Made by a program: the position numbers and the translations under genes
Assembly (NCBI GenBank): GCA_036346375.1
Contig: CM070512.1
Span: 42,702,466 to 42,766,465 of the forward strand
Direction of reading: 5' to 3'
Source of the DNA: Guadua angustifolia
Lineage: Eukaryota > Streptophyta > Magnoliopsida > Poales > Poaceae
Length of the DNA stretch: 64,000 nt
Shown: positions 13,394-24,393 of the stretch, piece after piece
Position numbering within the stretch: position 1 is the first letter of the stretch
Layout of the letters: each line of letters opens with the position of its first letter
Notes under the pieces: model-generated
The model's input: the letters and a program-made list of their open reading frames with translations, nothing else
Told to the model about the DNA's origin: nothing
Databases searched by the model: none

Positions 13394-15683
13394 GTGCAAC
13401 ACATGCACAATAGTGACCACCGAGTGTAATACATACACAAGGCTCTCCTCTAAGTACAACACATGCACAAAGGGGAGATTGGCGCCACTGACACTCTTTA
13501 AAATTCGTGATTCACTTTATGACACCCTGGCCCACTGTCATACACTCAGATGGACCCGCGTGTCATAGACACATCACTAAAAGCCAACGAATTGGGTGTC
13601 ACTGGATTAATTTTTCCTGCACAAAGAGCACTCAACCCACTTCTAATTGCAACACATGCAAATTAGAATCACTCTTAGCTAAAAAACAAATTTGACAGTG
13701 CAACATATGCACAACTCAACCACAAGGAGCGATAAATTCTCCAAAACCACAGCTATGCTTAAACGCCAGCTCTAAGGCTCCTTTTCTAGCCTCCCTAAAG
13801 AAAACTAGCCGTTTGGGGGTAAATTGAGAAAAACTCAACAAACTGGCACAACTGCCCAAGTAGAGCCGGCAGTGTCGGTCTCCAGACCAACGGTCGGATT
13901 TAGCACGAAAACTAATCGTTGCATAGTAAACCCGATACTACTGCCCATGTAGGAGCGGTACTACCGGCCGAGCGGTAGTACTGGCCTAGGGCCCGGTAGT
14001 GCTGGTCTCAAAAGAGCACTGAGAAACACACGCTTTAGAAAATGACTATCGGCTACTAGGCGCTGGTACGCCGACCACCGGTAGTAACGCTCTACAATCT
14101 CGGTAGTGCCGGATTTGCAACACATGCAAAATCCATACTTTTGAAAAATAACTATCACTCTCAGGGGTGGTACTGCCGACCTACCAGCACTCAGCCAGTG
14201 GTATTGTCAAACCTACGACAGTACCAACCCTAGCACTGCGGTAGTGCTGACTTCTAGACAAAAACCAGATTTCATACAGAATTCTTTCTAATTCAAATCA
14301 GGAATCACTTTAAGATCAACTTATTGAGCCATATGGTAATCAACACATGATCGCACCAATTTACAAAACAGATTTGCAAACTCTCAACACATACTCTAAG
14401 AATTGCATTAAACTTCAACTTATTTGCAAATAATAAATCAAGAATCTATAAGATCAACCCTTGAGCCATATAAGGATCAACACATGATCCCGACACTTTA
14501 CAAAACACATTTGCAAATGCCAATACATACTCGAGGACCAATATCATAAACTTTTTAGCTTATTTGCAAAACACATTTGCAAATAATAAATCCATTCATT
14601 AAAATTAAATCTTGAGTCATGAGGTGATCAACACATGATCACAACACTTTACAAAACACATTTACAAATGCTTATCTCATGCTCCAAGATAAGAAGCACA
14701 GACATCAATATTTTATAAAAACACTCTTTACAAACACCAAGCAATAAACTTAATTAGCCTTGTGATGATCAACACATAACCTCTAGCAATTTGCTAAACA
14801 TATTTATAAACTCTAATAGTTACAAGCTAAGAAAACCAATGCATGAGCTTTCACTATTTGCAACACATGCAAATACTTAGTTCCATGCAAGGAACAACAG
14901 TTAAACCAAATAAATAAGCTACCTCCTTTTGCAATATATGAAAATCAATAGCTACATACAAAATCCAAATCAACTAAGAAGCAAGTATGAGTTTCTCTTA
15001 TTTGCAACAGCATCATGTAAAAACCAATTTTAGAGAGCATAAGCTAGAACAAATAGGATTGAGTTCATTAACACATGATGAAGCTTAAGCTATAAGACTC
15101 AACCCCTCTTAATAGTACGACAAGTTAACTAGCAATCCAGTCTCCTATTCAAACATCGAGACTAGTAAAAGATTAGAAACACATCTTTAACCCTAGCTAG
15201 CTAGTTATACCTTTGCCTTTAGCACATCCACTTAGAGCTTTTGTGATTATCATCATCTTCTCTCTAAATCAAGATCTTGTCTTGTTCACCAACATATGAT
15301 GAATCTCTTTGCTCTTCACTTCGGATCTCTTCTTAATGCTCATCAACACATGATGACGTCCTTTGTTCCGATTCTTGACTTGATGGCTATCAACACATGA
15401 TACCATCCAAATCTTCATCATCGTTGGACTCAACCTACTTTCACAACTTATGGAAGATTGTTAACCCAATAAACACAATTGTTTCAATCATCAACACACT
15501 CTATTAACACATGATAGCTGCCCTAAGATCCTTCGATCTATTCCTTGATGATTGACCACAACCCAAAACAATTTAAATGAAAATATTGATTTATCTTGAG
15601 TATATTGATGCAACTAATGCTTCATATACTCAAGAATTTTTCATTTGTCGTTTAATCAATACAAAACACCATCAACACATGAT
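13394..15683. repeat. Series of short hairpins sharing the loop AACACAT
   Basis: Seventeen sites carry AACACAT (or AATACAT / AACATAT), and at most of them the flanks are reverse complements of each other while differing from site to site. Examples are GTGC/GCAC at 13394-13408, TTCTAATTGC/GCAAATTAGAA at 13641-13668, GGATTTGC/GCAAAATCC at 14111-14134, GGATC/GATCC at 14474-14490, GTGATC/GATCAC at 14624-14642, TATTTGC/GCAAATA at 14855-14875, TCATC/GATGA at 15340-15356 and GATGGCTATC/GATACCATC at 15382-15407. No reading frame covers the stretch. It lies just inside the CACTA terminus at 13115, so it may be CACTA interior DNA. Confidence 0.8.
13865..14250. repeat. Cluster of GGTAGTAC / GTACTACC motifs
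   Basis: Within about 380 bp there are many near-copies of a short palindrome-like phrase: GCGGTACTACCGG, GCGGTAGTACTGG, CCGGTAGTGCTGG, CCGGTAGTAACG, TCGGTAGTGCCGG and GCGGTAGTGCTGA. They occur in both orientations, and neighbouring copies can pair. The cluster is interleaved with the AACACAT hairpins and is probably part of the same CACTA-like sequence. Confidence 0.65.
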
Positions 15684-15689
15684 AGAGAG

Positions 15690-16369
15690 CCTTATAATTA
15701 GACAACAACCGAACACACTTTAAATTGCATTTAAATTGTCATGAGTATATATTAACTACACAAGTTACATATACTCATTTTGATGGTTTCTAAATAATGA
15801 TCCAAATTATATGGAGTAGTAGAAAGGGATCAATATACTATTGAGGCCATCAAATATAGAGTAAACTCTATTAAATGTGTGTATATAAATAATTGAACTT
15901 TGAATTAATATGCACATATTCAATTTAAGATTGCTTTAGAATTTATCCTATTTTTCCATGAGTACACCACAACTACACAAGTTTTTTATATACTCAATAA
16001 TTTGTTTCTAAATAATAATCCTTAATTTATTTGTCAATATAAAAGAGATCAATATTTATGAAACATCAAGGTAAAGTATAAACTCTCTGTAAATGTATGC
16101 ATTCATGTATTTATGGAATTGGAAACAGTGCATGTCCTAAGGTTTAAACTATGGTGAAATTCACCTTCTAACTTGAATACAAAGTATTATATAGAAATAA
16201 TAGAATTGTAATGATGCATACCTTTGGGGTTTCAATTTTTCATCCAAATGAGACTAATAAAAATAAATCTCAATAAAAGAGTTGCTCTCACAATGATTAG
16301 ATTTGTCATTAAATAGTGGTTAAATATTAATCCAAAATAAATCACTAAAATCAAAAAGGAGTTTAAACT
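15690..16369. other. AT-rich non-coding DNA
   Basis: No gene, tandem repeat or terminal repeat was found. Phrases such as GAGTATATTGATG and ACATATACTCA recur loosely between 15600 and 16010, as if from an old repeat, but no unit can be defined. Confidence 0.35.
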
Positions 16370-17131
16370 TACAGCGGTGTTGTTTAGAAGTGAGGTTTTT
16401 GTATTTCGTTTTGCAGAGGTAAATTTTGGTTCTGTACAACTGATATTTACATTATGCATATATAATTAGGTGTGATTACGTGAAACCGACACTTAAAAGC
16501 GTGGTTCTACGATGGTTTTGTCAAAAGTACTCTCTTCGATCACAAATAGTTGTTGATTACTTAGCCCACAAAACTCAACTTTGATCACTATTTTCTATTG
16601 TAATATATTTTTAAAAAAACCAATAAAGTCATAATATTATGGAAGTACGTTTCGAGTCAAACTTACATATATGATTTTTATGCGTCCAATCTAAATACTT
16701 AAAAGATATCGAGAGCTAAACTTTTAAAAGTTTAACTACACATATTTTAAACCGGTAAGTTTTTGTGATCTAGAGGGAGTATCATTGGTTCTGTAAGATC
16801 TAAGTGCATGGCGTTCGCACGTCCTGCCGAAACCGATCCAGGCGTACAGTACCTAAAAGAAAAAGGAAGTAACTGTGTTCCGGAGCTGCCCAAGACTCGT
16901 TGATGAAAACGGATCGCCCAGCCTGGAAACACGTACGGGAGCAACACAGAAACATGGGCACGTACGCATCTTCTTTTAGGTGCATCTTCGTGCCAACACC
17001 CGCCGGACAGATTGTTTGGCACAGCATGGAAGAAGATTCACGCAAAAACGGCATGTGGTGTGTCATTTGCTTGCAAGCCGTGTACGTGAGTTGTAACAAA
17101 AATATATACTTTATGTCAAATAATTTCTATG
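16370..17131. repeat. Dispersed repeat, copy 2
   Basis: This is the second copy of the repeat described at 12520-13114, in the same orientation. It is longer because a Stowaway-like MITE sits inside it at 16528-16781. Homology ends at AAATAATTTCTATGTTG near 17131. At the equivalent place copy 1 is joined to the CACTA terminus. Confidence 0.7.
16528..16781. mobile_element. Stowaway-like (Tc1/mariner) MITE
   Basis: The element is 254 bp including both TA dinucleotides. The left end reads CTCTCTTCGATCACAAA and the right end reads TTTTTGTGATCTAGAGGGAG. These are inverted repeats of the CTCCCTC...ATCACAAA type, flanked by TA as in Stowaway insertions. The paralogous repeat at 12.68 kb lacks the segment, giving an empty-site comparison. 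It has no coding capacity. Confidence 0.85.
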
Positions 17132-17850
17132 TTGTTTTTTACACTCATCGTGTGAAGCATACAATGCGATATTAGTTAATATTTTATCAACACAAATGCT
17201 ATAATTCATAAAGCTATCTAAATAGGCACGTCTAGAGGAGTTCCTATCATCAGAGACACAAGACCAACATTATCAATGGATTTTAGAGTAATATTACCTA
17301 TGTTGGCAGGCCTTGCACTCCATACCTAAAAAAATTGTGAACAAATCCAAAATATTTATTCAGAAAAAGCATATAGTGGGAACATGATTGGACCAAACTA
17401 CGGTCATTCAACTCCACTATTAAGAACTCTACAATAATTGTCAATTGCCAACAGCTGAACAATGAAAAAAAATCCTCACCAATAAAAATAAGAATTACTG
17501 AAAGAAAAAGAGTTTACTTGCGTACAGGAAAGCAAAGTGCCATTAGCATGTTGAAATTATCCTCTCTACTGAATTTGTTAGCTCTTAATAAGGCTAATGT
17601 GGAACATTTGGAAGGTCTTGTGGAGCGCATATGGCAAGTGAATCGCCGCCGCCGCCTCTTATGCTAATGATTAATTCCTCAAACAAAAAACATGCACGCC
17701 GAATGTGGGCAACGAATCTCAAATAAGCAACAAGGCACATCAGCTTTGATTCGTTCAAAATTTTGAAAAAAATTCGAATTCCAGTGACACCATGGTATAT
17801 TTTTCGAAAATTTCAGTTTTAGAGCATATGCCCACCTATAACAATTCAAA
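17132..17850. other. Intergenic, no recognised feature
   Basis: Nothing supports a gene. Copy 2 of the dispersed repeat lies to the left and the truncated LINE starts at the right edge. Confidence 0.4.
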
Positions 17851-19299
17851 TGAAATGCATATCTTTAAAAAATATTGAAATTCAACCGCTGATTGATAAA
17901 ATAAGCAATAGGCTTGCAGGTTGGAAAGGGAAACTTCTCTCCACGGCCGGAAGAGAGACTCTGGTTAAGTTGGTGTTAACATCTCAACCAATATACCATA
18001 TGACGGTCTTCCCAGCACAAAAGTGGCTAATTCGATGCATTGATAAACTTAGACGTAGCTTCCTCTGGAGAGGAAAAGAGCCAGCAAATTGTAGCGGCAT
18101 ACACTGTTTGATCAATTGGAAGGTCACCTGTCTACCTAAAAGCAAAATAGGACTTGGCATCAAAGACATGGAACGCTTCGCCAGAGCGCTTAGACTTCGT
18201 TGGCTATGGTTCAGATGGAAAAACAATGAGCGGCCATGGACGGGTCTGGATCTACCATGCGACAAAACGGATATTGCTCTCTTCAATGCTTCAACGGTGG
18301 TAACGGTTGGAAACGGTAAACTTGTGGATTTTTGGAGATCAAGTTGGATCGATGGGAAAGCACCAATCCACCTTGCACCGAGCCTTTTCCAGATAGCGAA
18401 AAGAAAGAACATCTCTATCCACCGAGCCCTAGAAAACAATTACTGGATTCGTTTCTGCACTCCGGTGAACTCAGAGAAGGAGGTCACGGAGTTTGTGGCG
18501 CTCTTCGGAGCAATTCGCCGAATCAATAGAGATGAAAGCAGGGAGGACCAAATAACCTGGCGGTGGATGGCTGATGGACAATACACAACAAAGAGCGCAT
18601 ATAGGGTGCAACTCCAAAATGTTTACTGTAAGATGAAGTTAAGCCCGATATGGAAGGCGAAAGCGGAGCCTAAATGTCGATTCTTCGCTTGGACATTGAT
18701 CCACAATAAAATTTTAACTGCGCATAATATGATCAAGAAGGATGGCCGGTAACCCCACTGCAGCCTTTTGCAACACGTCGCCGAAACCCCAACTCACCTT
18801 TGCAAAGATTGCTCTTTCGCAAGGCGGTATGGAGTCTTCGTTACAATGGGGAAATTGAGCGGTGTCGAACATAAACCACAAATAATCAATATACAAGTGG
18901 TGGAGAGGAATGAGAGCCCAATTTGATAAAGCAAGGAGACGGGATTTTGACGGTCTTCTTATTTATTTCTGGTGGAACCTTTGGATAGAGAGAAACCAAC
19001 GCATTTTTCAAGGGATCGTCAGAACGCCAGAACAAGTGGCCACCGCAATCAAGGACGCCGTGCTCACCCAGGCGTTTGCTTTGTCATTATAGCTTGTGGA
19101 ATGGCCCAACATTTGGGGTTCCTGTTTTTCTCGGTTGTCCTTTTTCCTCTTTCGTTTCTTTACCTATTGTAATGGTTAGAGGTCGTCGGCTACAGTCGAG
19201 TGGTGTGTTGATACTATTTGGGCTTGGGTAATTGTTTGTGAGGTTTTTTCACGGGTCCGGTTTTTCCCTTAAAAAACAGGACCCAAAAAAACTTATGTG
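17851..19299 (+). pseudogene. 5'-truncated L1-type LINE: RT tail and zf-RVT domain
   Basis: The frame at 17850-18752 matches the C-terminal third of plant L1 ORF2 proteins: a thumb-region stretch (LAGWKGKLLSTAGRETLVKL), SFLWRGKE, INWKVTCLPKSKIGLGIKDM, and a zf-RVT region near 18560-18740 (SAYRVQLQ, PIWKAKAEPKCRFFAWTLIHNK). After a stop at about 18752, a shifted frame continues the end of the protein (FWWNLWIERNQRIFQG) to about 19090. A short A-run at 19284-19290 fits a LINE 3' end. AATTCAAA occurs at 17843-17850 and 19300-19307 and may be the target duplication, though it lies a few bases beyond the A-run. Dead on arrival: no endonuclease and no catalytic RT motif in this piece. Confidence 0.85.
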
Positions 19300-20645
19300 A
19301 ATTCAAAGATTTTGAATGAATATATGTATATATGTGTGTGTATATAAGTCAGGACGCTGCAGTCTTGCAAATATAGAAGTTACAAGCAGTAAAGTGATGT
19401 CCTCTTTCATACCGCTTTCTGCAAATTAACAAGCCAATAGGCACTTAAAATAATGCAGCTGTAAACTGTAAAATATATCTGCATGGTTCTTACTGTCAAC
19501 TGTAAAATATTGCACAATGACACATCTATCTGCATACAATTGTAAACTGTCAAAGATTTGCATAAGCATATAAGAAGAATTCAAAAGAAGCAAACCTCTT
19601 TTGGGGACCAACTATCTTTGGTGAAGCTAGAGCTAAAACTCAATAAAATGCTTGACAACCTGCAGGGCACATATAATGAATCAAAATCTAACATTGCTTC
19701 GAACTACTATCATTTAAAACTTATGAACCTTTGTAGTAATATTGTTCTGAATAGAAGATAAAGGGCAAGTCGACAATTTGGCAAATAGCTAGTAGGAGTT
19801 GGAGGGCCTGGAGCAGGGGTCATGGTCAGTGAGAGGCCTCAAGGAAGCTGATTAGCCTCATGCTCAAATTCACCTGCGTGGCAAACCAGCATAGAAGCAG
19901 GCACTCGGTGATGCCTTCCCTGATCCGTGCTAATGTTGGGTGAGCTCAAATGCTCAATCAACCTACATAAATAATGAACCAGAGAAGTTGTTGTAGCATG
20001 CGTAATTGCCTACACTACAACCAAATCACTGGTGAAGAAGGATTAACTAAAAGGGAGGACTCTGGAACAAGGATGCAATCACTGTAAGTCAGTAGCTATT
20101 CTAGTAAACAAAAACCAAACACCATAGTTAATAAGGCCTTTGCCTGTTGATAAAATGTCGAACTCAAAATTACCACAATAAAACCAAAAAGAGATATTGT
20201 GTTATGAATCTTACAGCCAACTAATATTTGTAATCATGCCATACCAGTATGCACGTTTCACTGACCCGAACCCAAATTCACATTGTTGGGTTTTGGATAC
20301 AAAAAATCTCTGCATTATCCTCGAGGATATAGGCCAGGAAATCATTGCAGCCGAAGCAAAATTACCGAGTACATAACATTAGGGCTGGTGAAGTGATAAG
20401 TGATAATGGGATAAGTGAATTTTAGATACCAAATTCACGATGCCCAAGTGCATATAATGGGATGAAGTGATAAGTGATCTCATCGGAGAAGAAGGGGGGC
20501 ACAAACCTTAGGGCTGGTGAAGGCCAAGGTGGGCAGCGATGCGGCATTGTTGAGGGGCGAGGGGGCGGCCGCAGTGGCAGTTCTACGAGGAGCCGAGGAT
20601 ATCGCACGGAACAGAGCAGCGCCAGCTACCAACTCTCGGGGAGAA
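19300..20645. other. Intergenic, short local repeats only
   Basis: The phrase AACTGTAAAATAT recurs between 19455 and 19520. GGGCTGGTGAAG occurs at about 20382 and 20512, and AAGTGATAAGTGAT twice around 20390-20475. A GC-rich patch at 20530-20600 gives short frames on all strands with no recognisable protein. No gene is called. Confidence 0.35.
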
Positions 20646-20646
20646 A

Positions 20647-20802
20647 ATTGGTTATTTGCCACTTTAAATATTGACCTTTTGGATTATGATGCCACTTGAG
20701 TCAATGACATATGGGACCATCTGAGTCAATGAAATGTGGGTCCAGTGGCAAATTTGCGAAGCCACATGTTTGAAGTGGCAAATACCCAAATCTCTCGACA
20801 TC
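20647..20802. mobile_element. MITE with TTTGCCACT inverted ends, copy 1
   Basis: The left end is TTGGTTATTTGCCACTTTAA and the right end is GAAGTGGCAAATACCCAA, its near-perfect inverse. The element is about 155 bp. A second element with the same type of ends (TTAACTATTTGCCACT...) is found at 29066-29193 in the LEA_2 promoter. Confidence 0.65.
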
Positions 20803-20879
20803 TGGAACGCTAGATCCAGCTTGTGACTTGTGACTGCCATAAGGATTTGAGATGGGCTGATGACAGGGCGCTCGCCCCA

Positions 20880-21700
20880 ACACCTCCCTACTCGATACTT
20901 AACGATTCTCAATCTACTCGAATCGTTCGACCACAAGCAGGCGAGGTGTTACTCGACCAAGTCAGGACTTGACAGTAATCGATCAAACACTTGAGTGGAC
21001 CCTCCACTGGGCAGAGTTCGGGGACTACTTGCGAATATCTAAACATGGGATATGTGTACGCGAAGGATACGTGAAGGGTATGTTCTAACAACATATAGAA
21101 GTTTCGGATATCGCAGGCCCAATTCTATAGGATAAGATATACGCGGAAAAGATAATTCCATATTAGAAAGGACTTAGTTACTTTCCTGTTACGAGGAAAC
21201 CAACTTGAGTACGCATGATATCTAGGAAAGTTTAGATATGTTGCGAAGACCATGTAATGATGGACTCCTCATTAACTACGATCTGATATCCTAAACTGAC
21301 TATAACTCGACTTGAAATAGGACTACTCCGACTATATAAGGTTGGGGGTAGGGACCCTCGAGGAAGAGAGCTTCCAAACAAGAAGACCTTTTGCGCAGAG
21401 CACTTAGGAGCCGATAAGCTACGTTTCGTCAATCTCTAGTCGTAGTTTAGCCATTGCCTATATTTAATCCTCATTGTAACTAGGGCTAGATGACCTGCTT
21501 GTACTCTGTTCATCAATTTCGTACATCATCCACATAAGAAGTAGAGTGTTACTCCGTTCGGGGGCCCGAATCTGTCTACATCGTATGCCTCTGATTTCGT
21601 GCTTGGCTCTGATAACCGAAGGTATCCGAAACTATAAGTTTATTGTCGATTTCTAACCTTCGACAACACCCTGAACTTAGCGGCACCAGCACTCAAACAA
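20880..21700 (+). repeat. Gypsy LTR fragment (solo or truncated)
   Basis: The stretch has the composition and order of a retrotransposon LTR: a long upstream part, a TATA box (ACTATATAAGGTTGGGGG, about 21333), then a leader-like part and TGTACTCTGTTCATCAATTT near 21500, a phrase common in rice-type gypsy LTRs. No internal coding region follows on either side, so it is a solo LTR or a fragment. Its exact ends were not determined. Confidence 0.5.
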
Positions 21701-21769
21701 ACAGTTTGGTGGATGGCGATACCTCCCGGACTTTGGCGGCGCTTGAACTCCTCAAGCTAACTCATGAGT

Positions 21770-22030
21770 AGCTGTGGACTTAGGGTTAAGGGATGATGGC
21801 TTGGGCCTGCTGTGGGCCTGAGGTCTCAATTTTGACTAGGCTGGTCGGCTTGGCCTACCATGCTCACAAGCAGCTCGCAAGCGGCTGAAGCTATGCTCGT
21901 TAAATAAGCGAGTTGGGAACTCGGCTCGGCTCGGTATGTGTACATCACGAGTCCGAGTCAAGCAGGCTTGAGCTAGATTCAAGTCGAGCTGGCTCATGGG
22001 TCTCAAGTTTTTTTTCACCCCTAGCAGGCA
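21770..22030. other. Possible non-autonomous hAT-like element
   Basis: The stretch is rich in GCTCG / CGAGC / CTCGGCTCGG phrases and ends TTTTTTCACCCCTAG. This resembles the inverse of a TAGGGGTG-type hAT end. The left end and target duplication could not be fixed, so the call is tentative. Confidence 0.3.
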
Positions 22031-22329
22031 GTGTCAAGGAGAGCAATAAACCTTTGCTTTGACAAGTGTAAAATTATGATGTTTAATTGAGATTTCCAAA
22101 AATACACAAAACCTGGTGGTATATCCATACATCTCTACAGCCTTTTACCTTATCTGGCGGTAAAATCTCAACTAGTCACAAAAGAAACAACTGCTATTAG
22201 ACAAAAAGATTGCATACAAAAACCATGAATTCCATGTGCAAGCTTCATGCCCCTGATCCAACAACAAATTCGATAAGTTCACTAGATTATTACTCACACG
22301 TGATGATACCTGCTTAGAGTTTACACACT

Positions 22330-22790
22330 TCACGGAGCATCTTCAGGACCAAAGTTCCCATCACTACCTGTCAAAGAAAGAGGCCATGCCATGATGTACG
22401 GATGGACGTGGCAGTCATATTTCCTCTGAAAGAGCTTCTCCAGCTTCATGGTGTCAAGGCGGAGGGGCAGGAACCAACAAGGAAGCCGTTCATCTCGAGA
22501 TGTCTCAATTGCTGCGAAGTACGCAAAACCATCCCTAACTCCCGCAACTTTCAGGCCACGCTGATCCCGTAGTGATCGCCGGTGATTCGACCAACCTCTG
22601 CTCCCATAGGGACTACCCTGTCCAGCACTCATTTCTCAACCCCATCGTTGTCTGTTTCACTGACCCAAATGACAGCTAGGAATTCAAATACACACACGAT
22701 GCAAAGCACCCCATCCTTGAGTCTCCCAAACCTGAAAGTTTTGAGGAGTCTCCCTTCCAATTCTGCTGGTAGGTTGCTTATTGTGATAAC
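22330..22790 (-). pseudogene. DUF1618 / F-box-associated protein fragment
   Basis: Minus-strand translation from 22790 gives ISNLPAELEGRLLKTFRF, GRLKDGVLCIVCVFEFLAV and IWVSETDNDGVEK. After a stop and frame change near 22630 it continues with GLKVAGVRDGFAYFAAIET, LPCWFLPLRLDTMKLEKLF and HPYIMAWPLSL. The order and wording match the C-terminal region of grass DUF1618 proteins. The N-terminal half is absent and the frame is broken, so this is a gene fragment. No intron is evident. Confidence 0.7.
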
Positions 22791-23051
22791 CAGGGGTTAT
22801 CAGTTTAATTAAATAAGTAAAGCACTAATCAAGCAATAAAAAGTGATTAGGCAATAAAACTAAAATGTAAGGTTAAAGAAGTATCGTCAGTCCTACAGTG
22901 ATGGTACCGTTTATGGAGGTACTTGACCTGTTTAGAGGCTAGATAGGCACTTCTCGCTAGTTCGGGGTTCATCATTCGGCGATTATTGTCTTACATGATA
23001 CGATTGCGGATACCGTTAGTAAAATAAGCGAGATATGACCAAAGTGCCTAT

Positions 23052-24393
23052 CAGTAGCGAATCCAGGATAAAAATAGAGGGGGGCTCCTATGTCGAAGTT
23101 CTAACTCAAGACAAGTATACTAATGATATATATACCGATCTATTGCCATCCAAATTCTAAATTCATACATAAATAGGAAGGAAACAAAGTAAATAATCAA
23201 AATATAACAAGTGTGGTACCTTGCTAATGGATAGAATGACATAAATATGTGAGGACGGATCATCGACCATTTGACTGTAGATAAAAATACAAAACTTCGT
23301 GCAATTTCAATTTGTGAATACTTATAAAAATATAAATTGAAATAATACTTACGAAGGCACTATATGGATGACTTCATTGGAGTTAAGGGCTACTTAACTA
23401 AGTCAAGTCTTTTCTTCATGAGGCAAGGATGAGATGAGGTGTGCCATATATGATCTAATTTCATTGGAGTTAAGGGCAACTGCATGCCTAAGCATAAGGT
23501 GACTTACTTTCACTATTATCGTGTTGACATTTTCAATGTTGCTCTTGATGCTATTATGGGTGAGATGAATAATCGCTTAATGAAGTTTCTTCAGAGTTAT
23601 TGGTATGCATATCTTGTCTTAATCCAAGCAACTCTTCTAAGTTTGATGTGGATAAACTTGTTAGATTTGGCCGAGATTTACGCCGATTTCACCATATCTC
23701 GATCGCTTGTTATTAAGAAATCACTTCAAACCTTCATTCTTAATGTTAGAGAGTGTTGAATTTAATGGTTGTCGTGGTCTTGCAAAATTTGTTAAAAGAT
23801 GGTTGAAACCGAAAAGAATAGAACTTTTCCATTGGTCTATCGCCTCATCGAGCTTACATTAATCCTTCTAGTGGCAATAGCATCAGTAGAAAGAATCTTC
23901 TCAAAGAATGAAGATTATTAAGACAGATTTGCGCAACAAGGTAGCAAATGATTGTTTTAATGACTTGATGGTGTGTTACACTGAGAAAGAGATATTTAGA
24001 GATGTCGATAATAAAGAAATCATTCGACGATTTCAAGAGATGAAAATCGAGAGTGAAATTATGTTGTACTCAAGATTAGTGCTCTTCGTAAGTATTATTT
24101 CAATTTATATTTTTATAAGTATTCACAAATTGAAATTGCATCACTGAAGTTTTGTATTTTTATCTACAGGTCAAATGGTCGATAATCCGTCCTCACATAT
24201 TTATGTCATTCTATCAATTAGCAAGGTACCACACTTGTTATATTTTGATTATTTACTTTGTTTCCTTCCTATTTATGTATGAATTTGGAATTTGGATGGC
24301 AATAGATCGGTACATACATCATTCATATACTTGTCTTGAGTTAGAACTTCGACATAGGAGCCCCCCTCTATTTTTATCCTGGATTCGCCACTG
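23052..24393 (+). mobile_element. hAT transposon derivative with about 305-bp terminal inverted repeats
   Basis: The left end is CAGTAGCGAATCCAGGAT and the right end is ATCCTGGATTCGCCACTG, the classic plant hAT terminus. The inverted similarity continues far inward: 23052-23356 pairs with 24084-24393 at an estimated 95 percent or better by eye. The centre carries hAT transposase remnants on the plus strand. The 8 bp outside the ends (GTGCCTAT left, GTGAGGGG right) share only the first three bases, so no target duplication is preserved. Confidence 0.85.
23484..24090 (+). pseudogene. hAT transposase remnant (C-terminal region)
   Basis: The piece at 23484-23759 reads HYYRVDIFNVALDAIMGEMN ... 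LAEIYADF, like the C-terminal part of zinc-finger MYM/TTF-type hAT transposases. After stops, 23880-24050 reads MKIIKTDLRNKVANDCFNDL and CYTEKEIFRDV, the hAT dimerisation tail. The beginning of the protein is missing and several stops intervene. The right arm of the inverted repeat overlaps what looks like the last intron, which ends TTTTATCTACAG. Confidence 0.75.

Noticed and set aside
13394..15683. CRISPR-like array
   Set aside because: Repeats are 7 bp with variable stems and irregular spacing, in a plant nuclear context with no cas genes.
17984..18439. 151-codon minus-strand frame
   Set aside because: Antisense shadow of the LINE reverse-transcriptase fragment.
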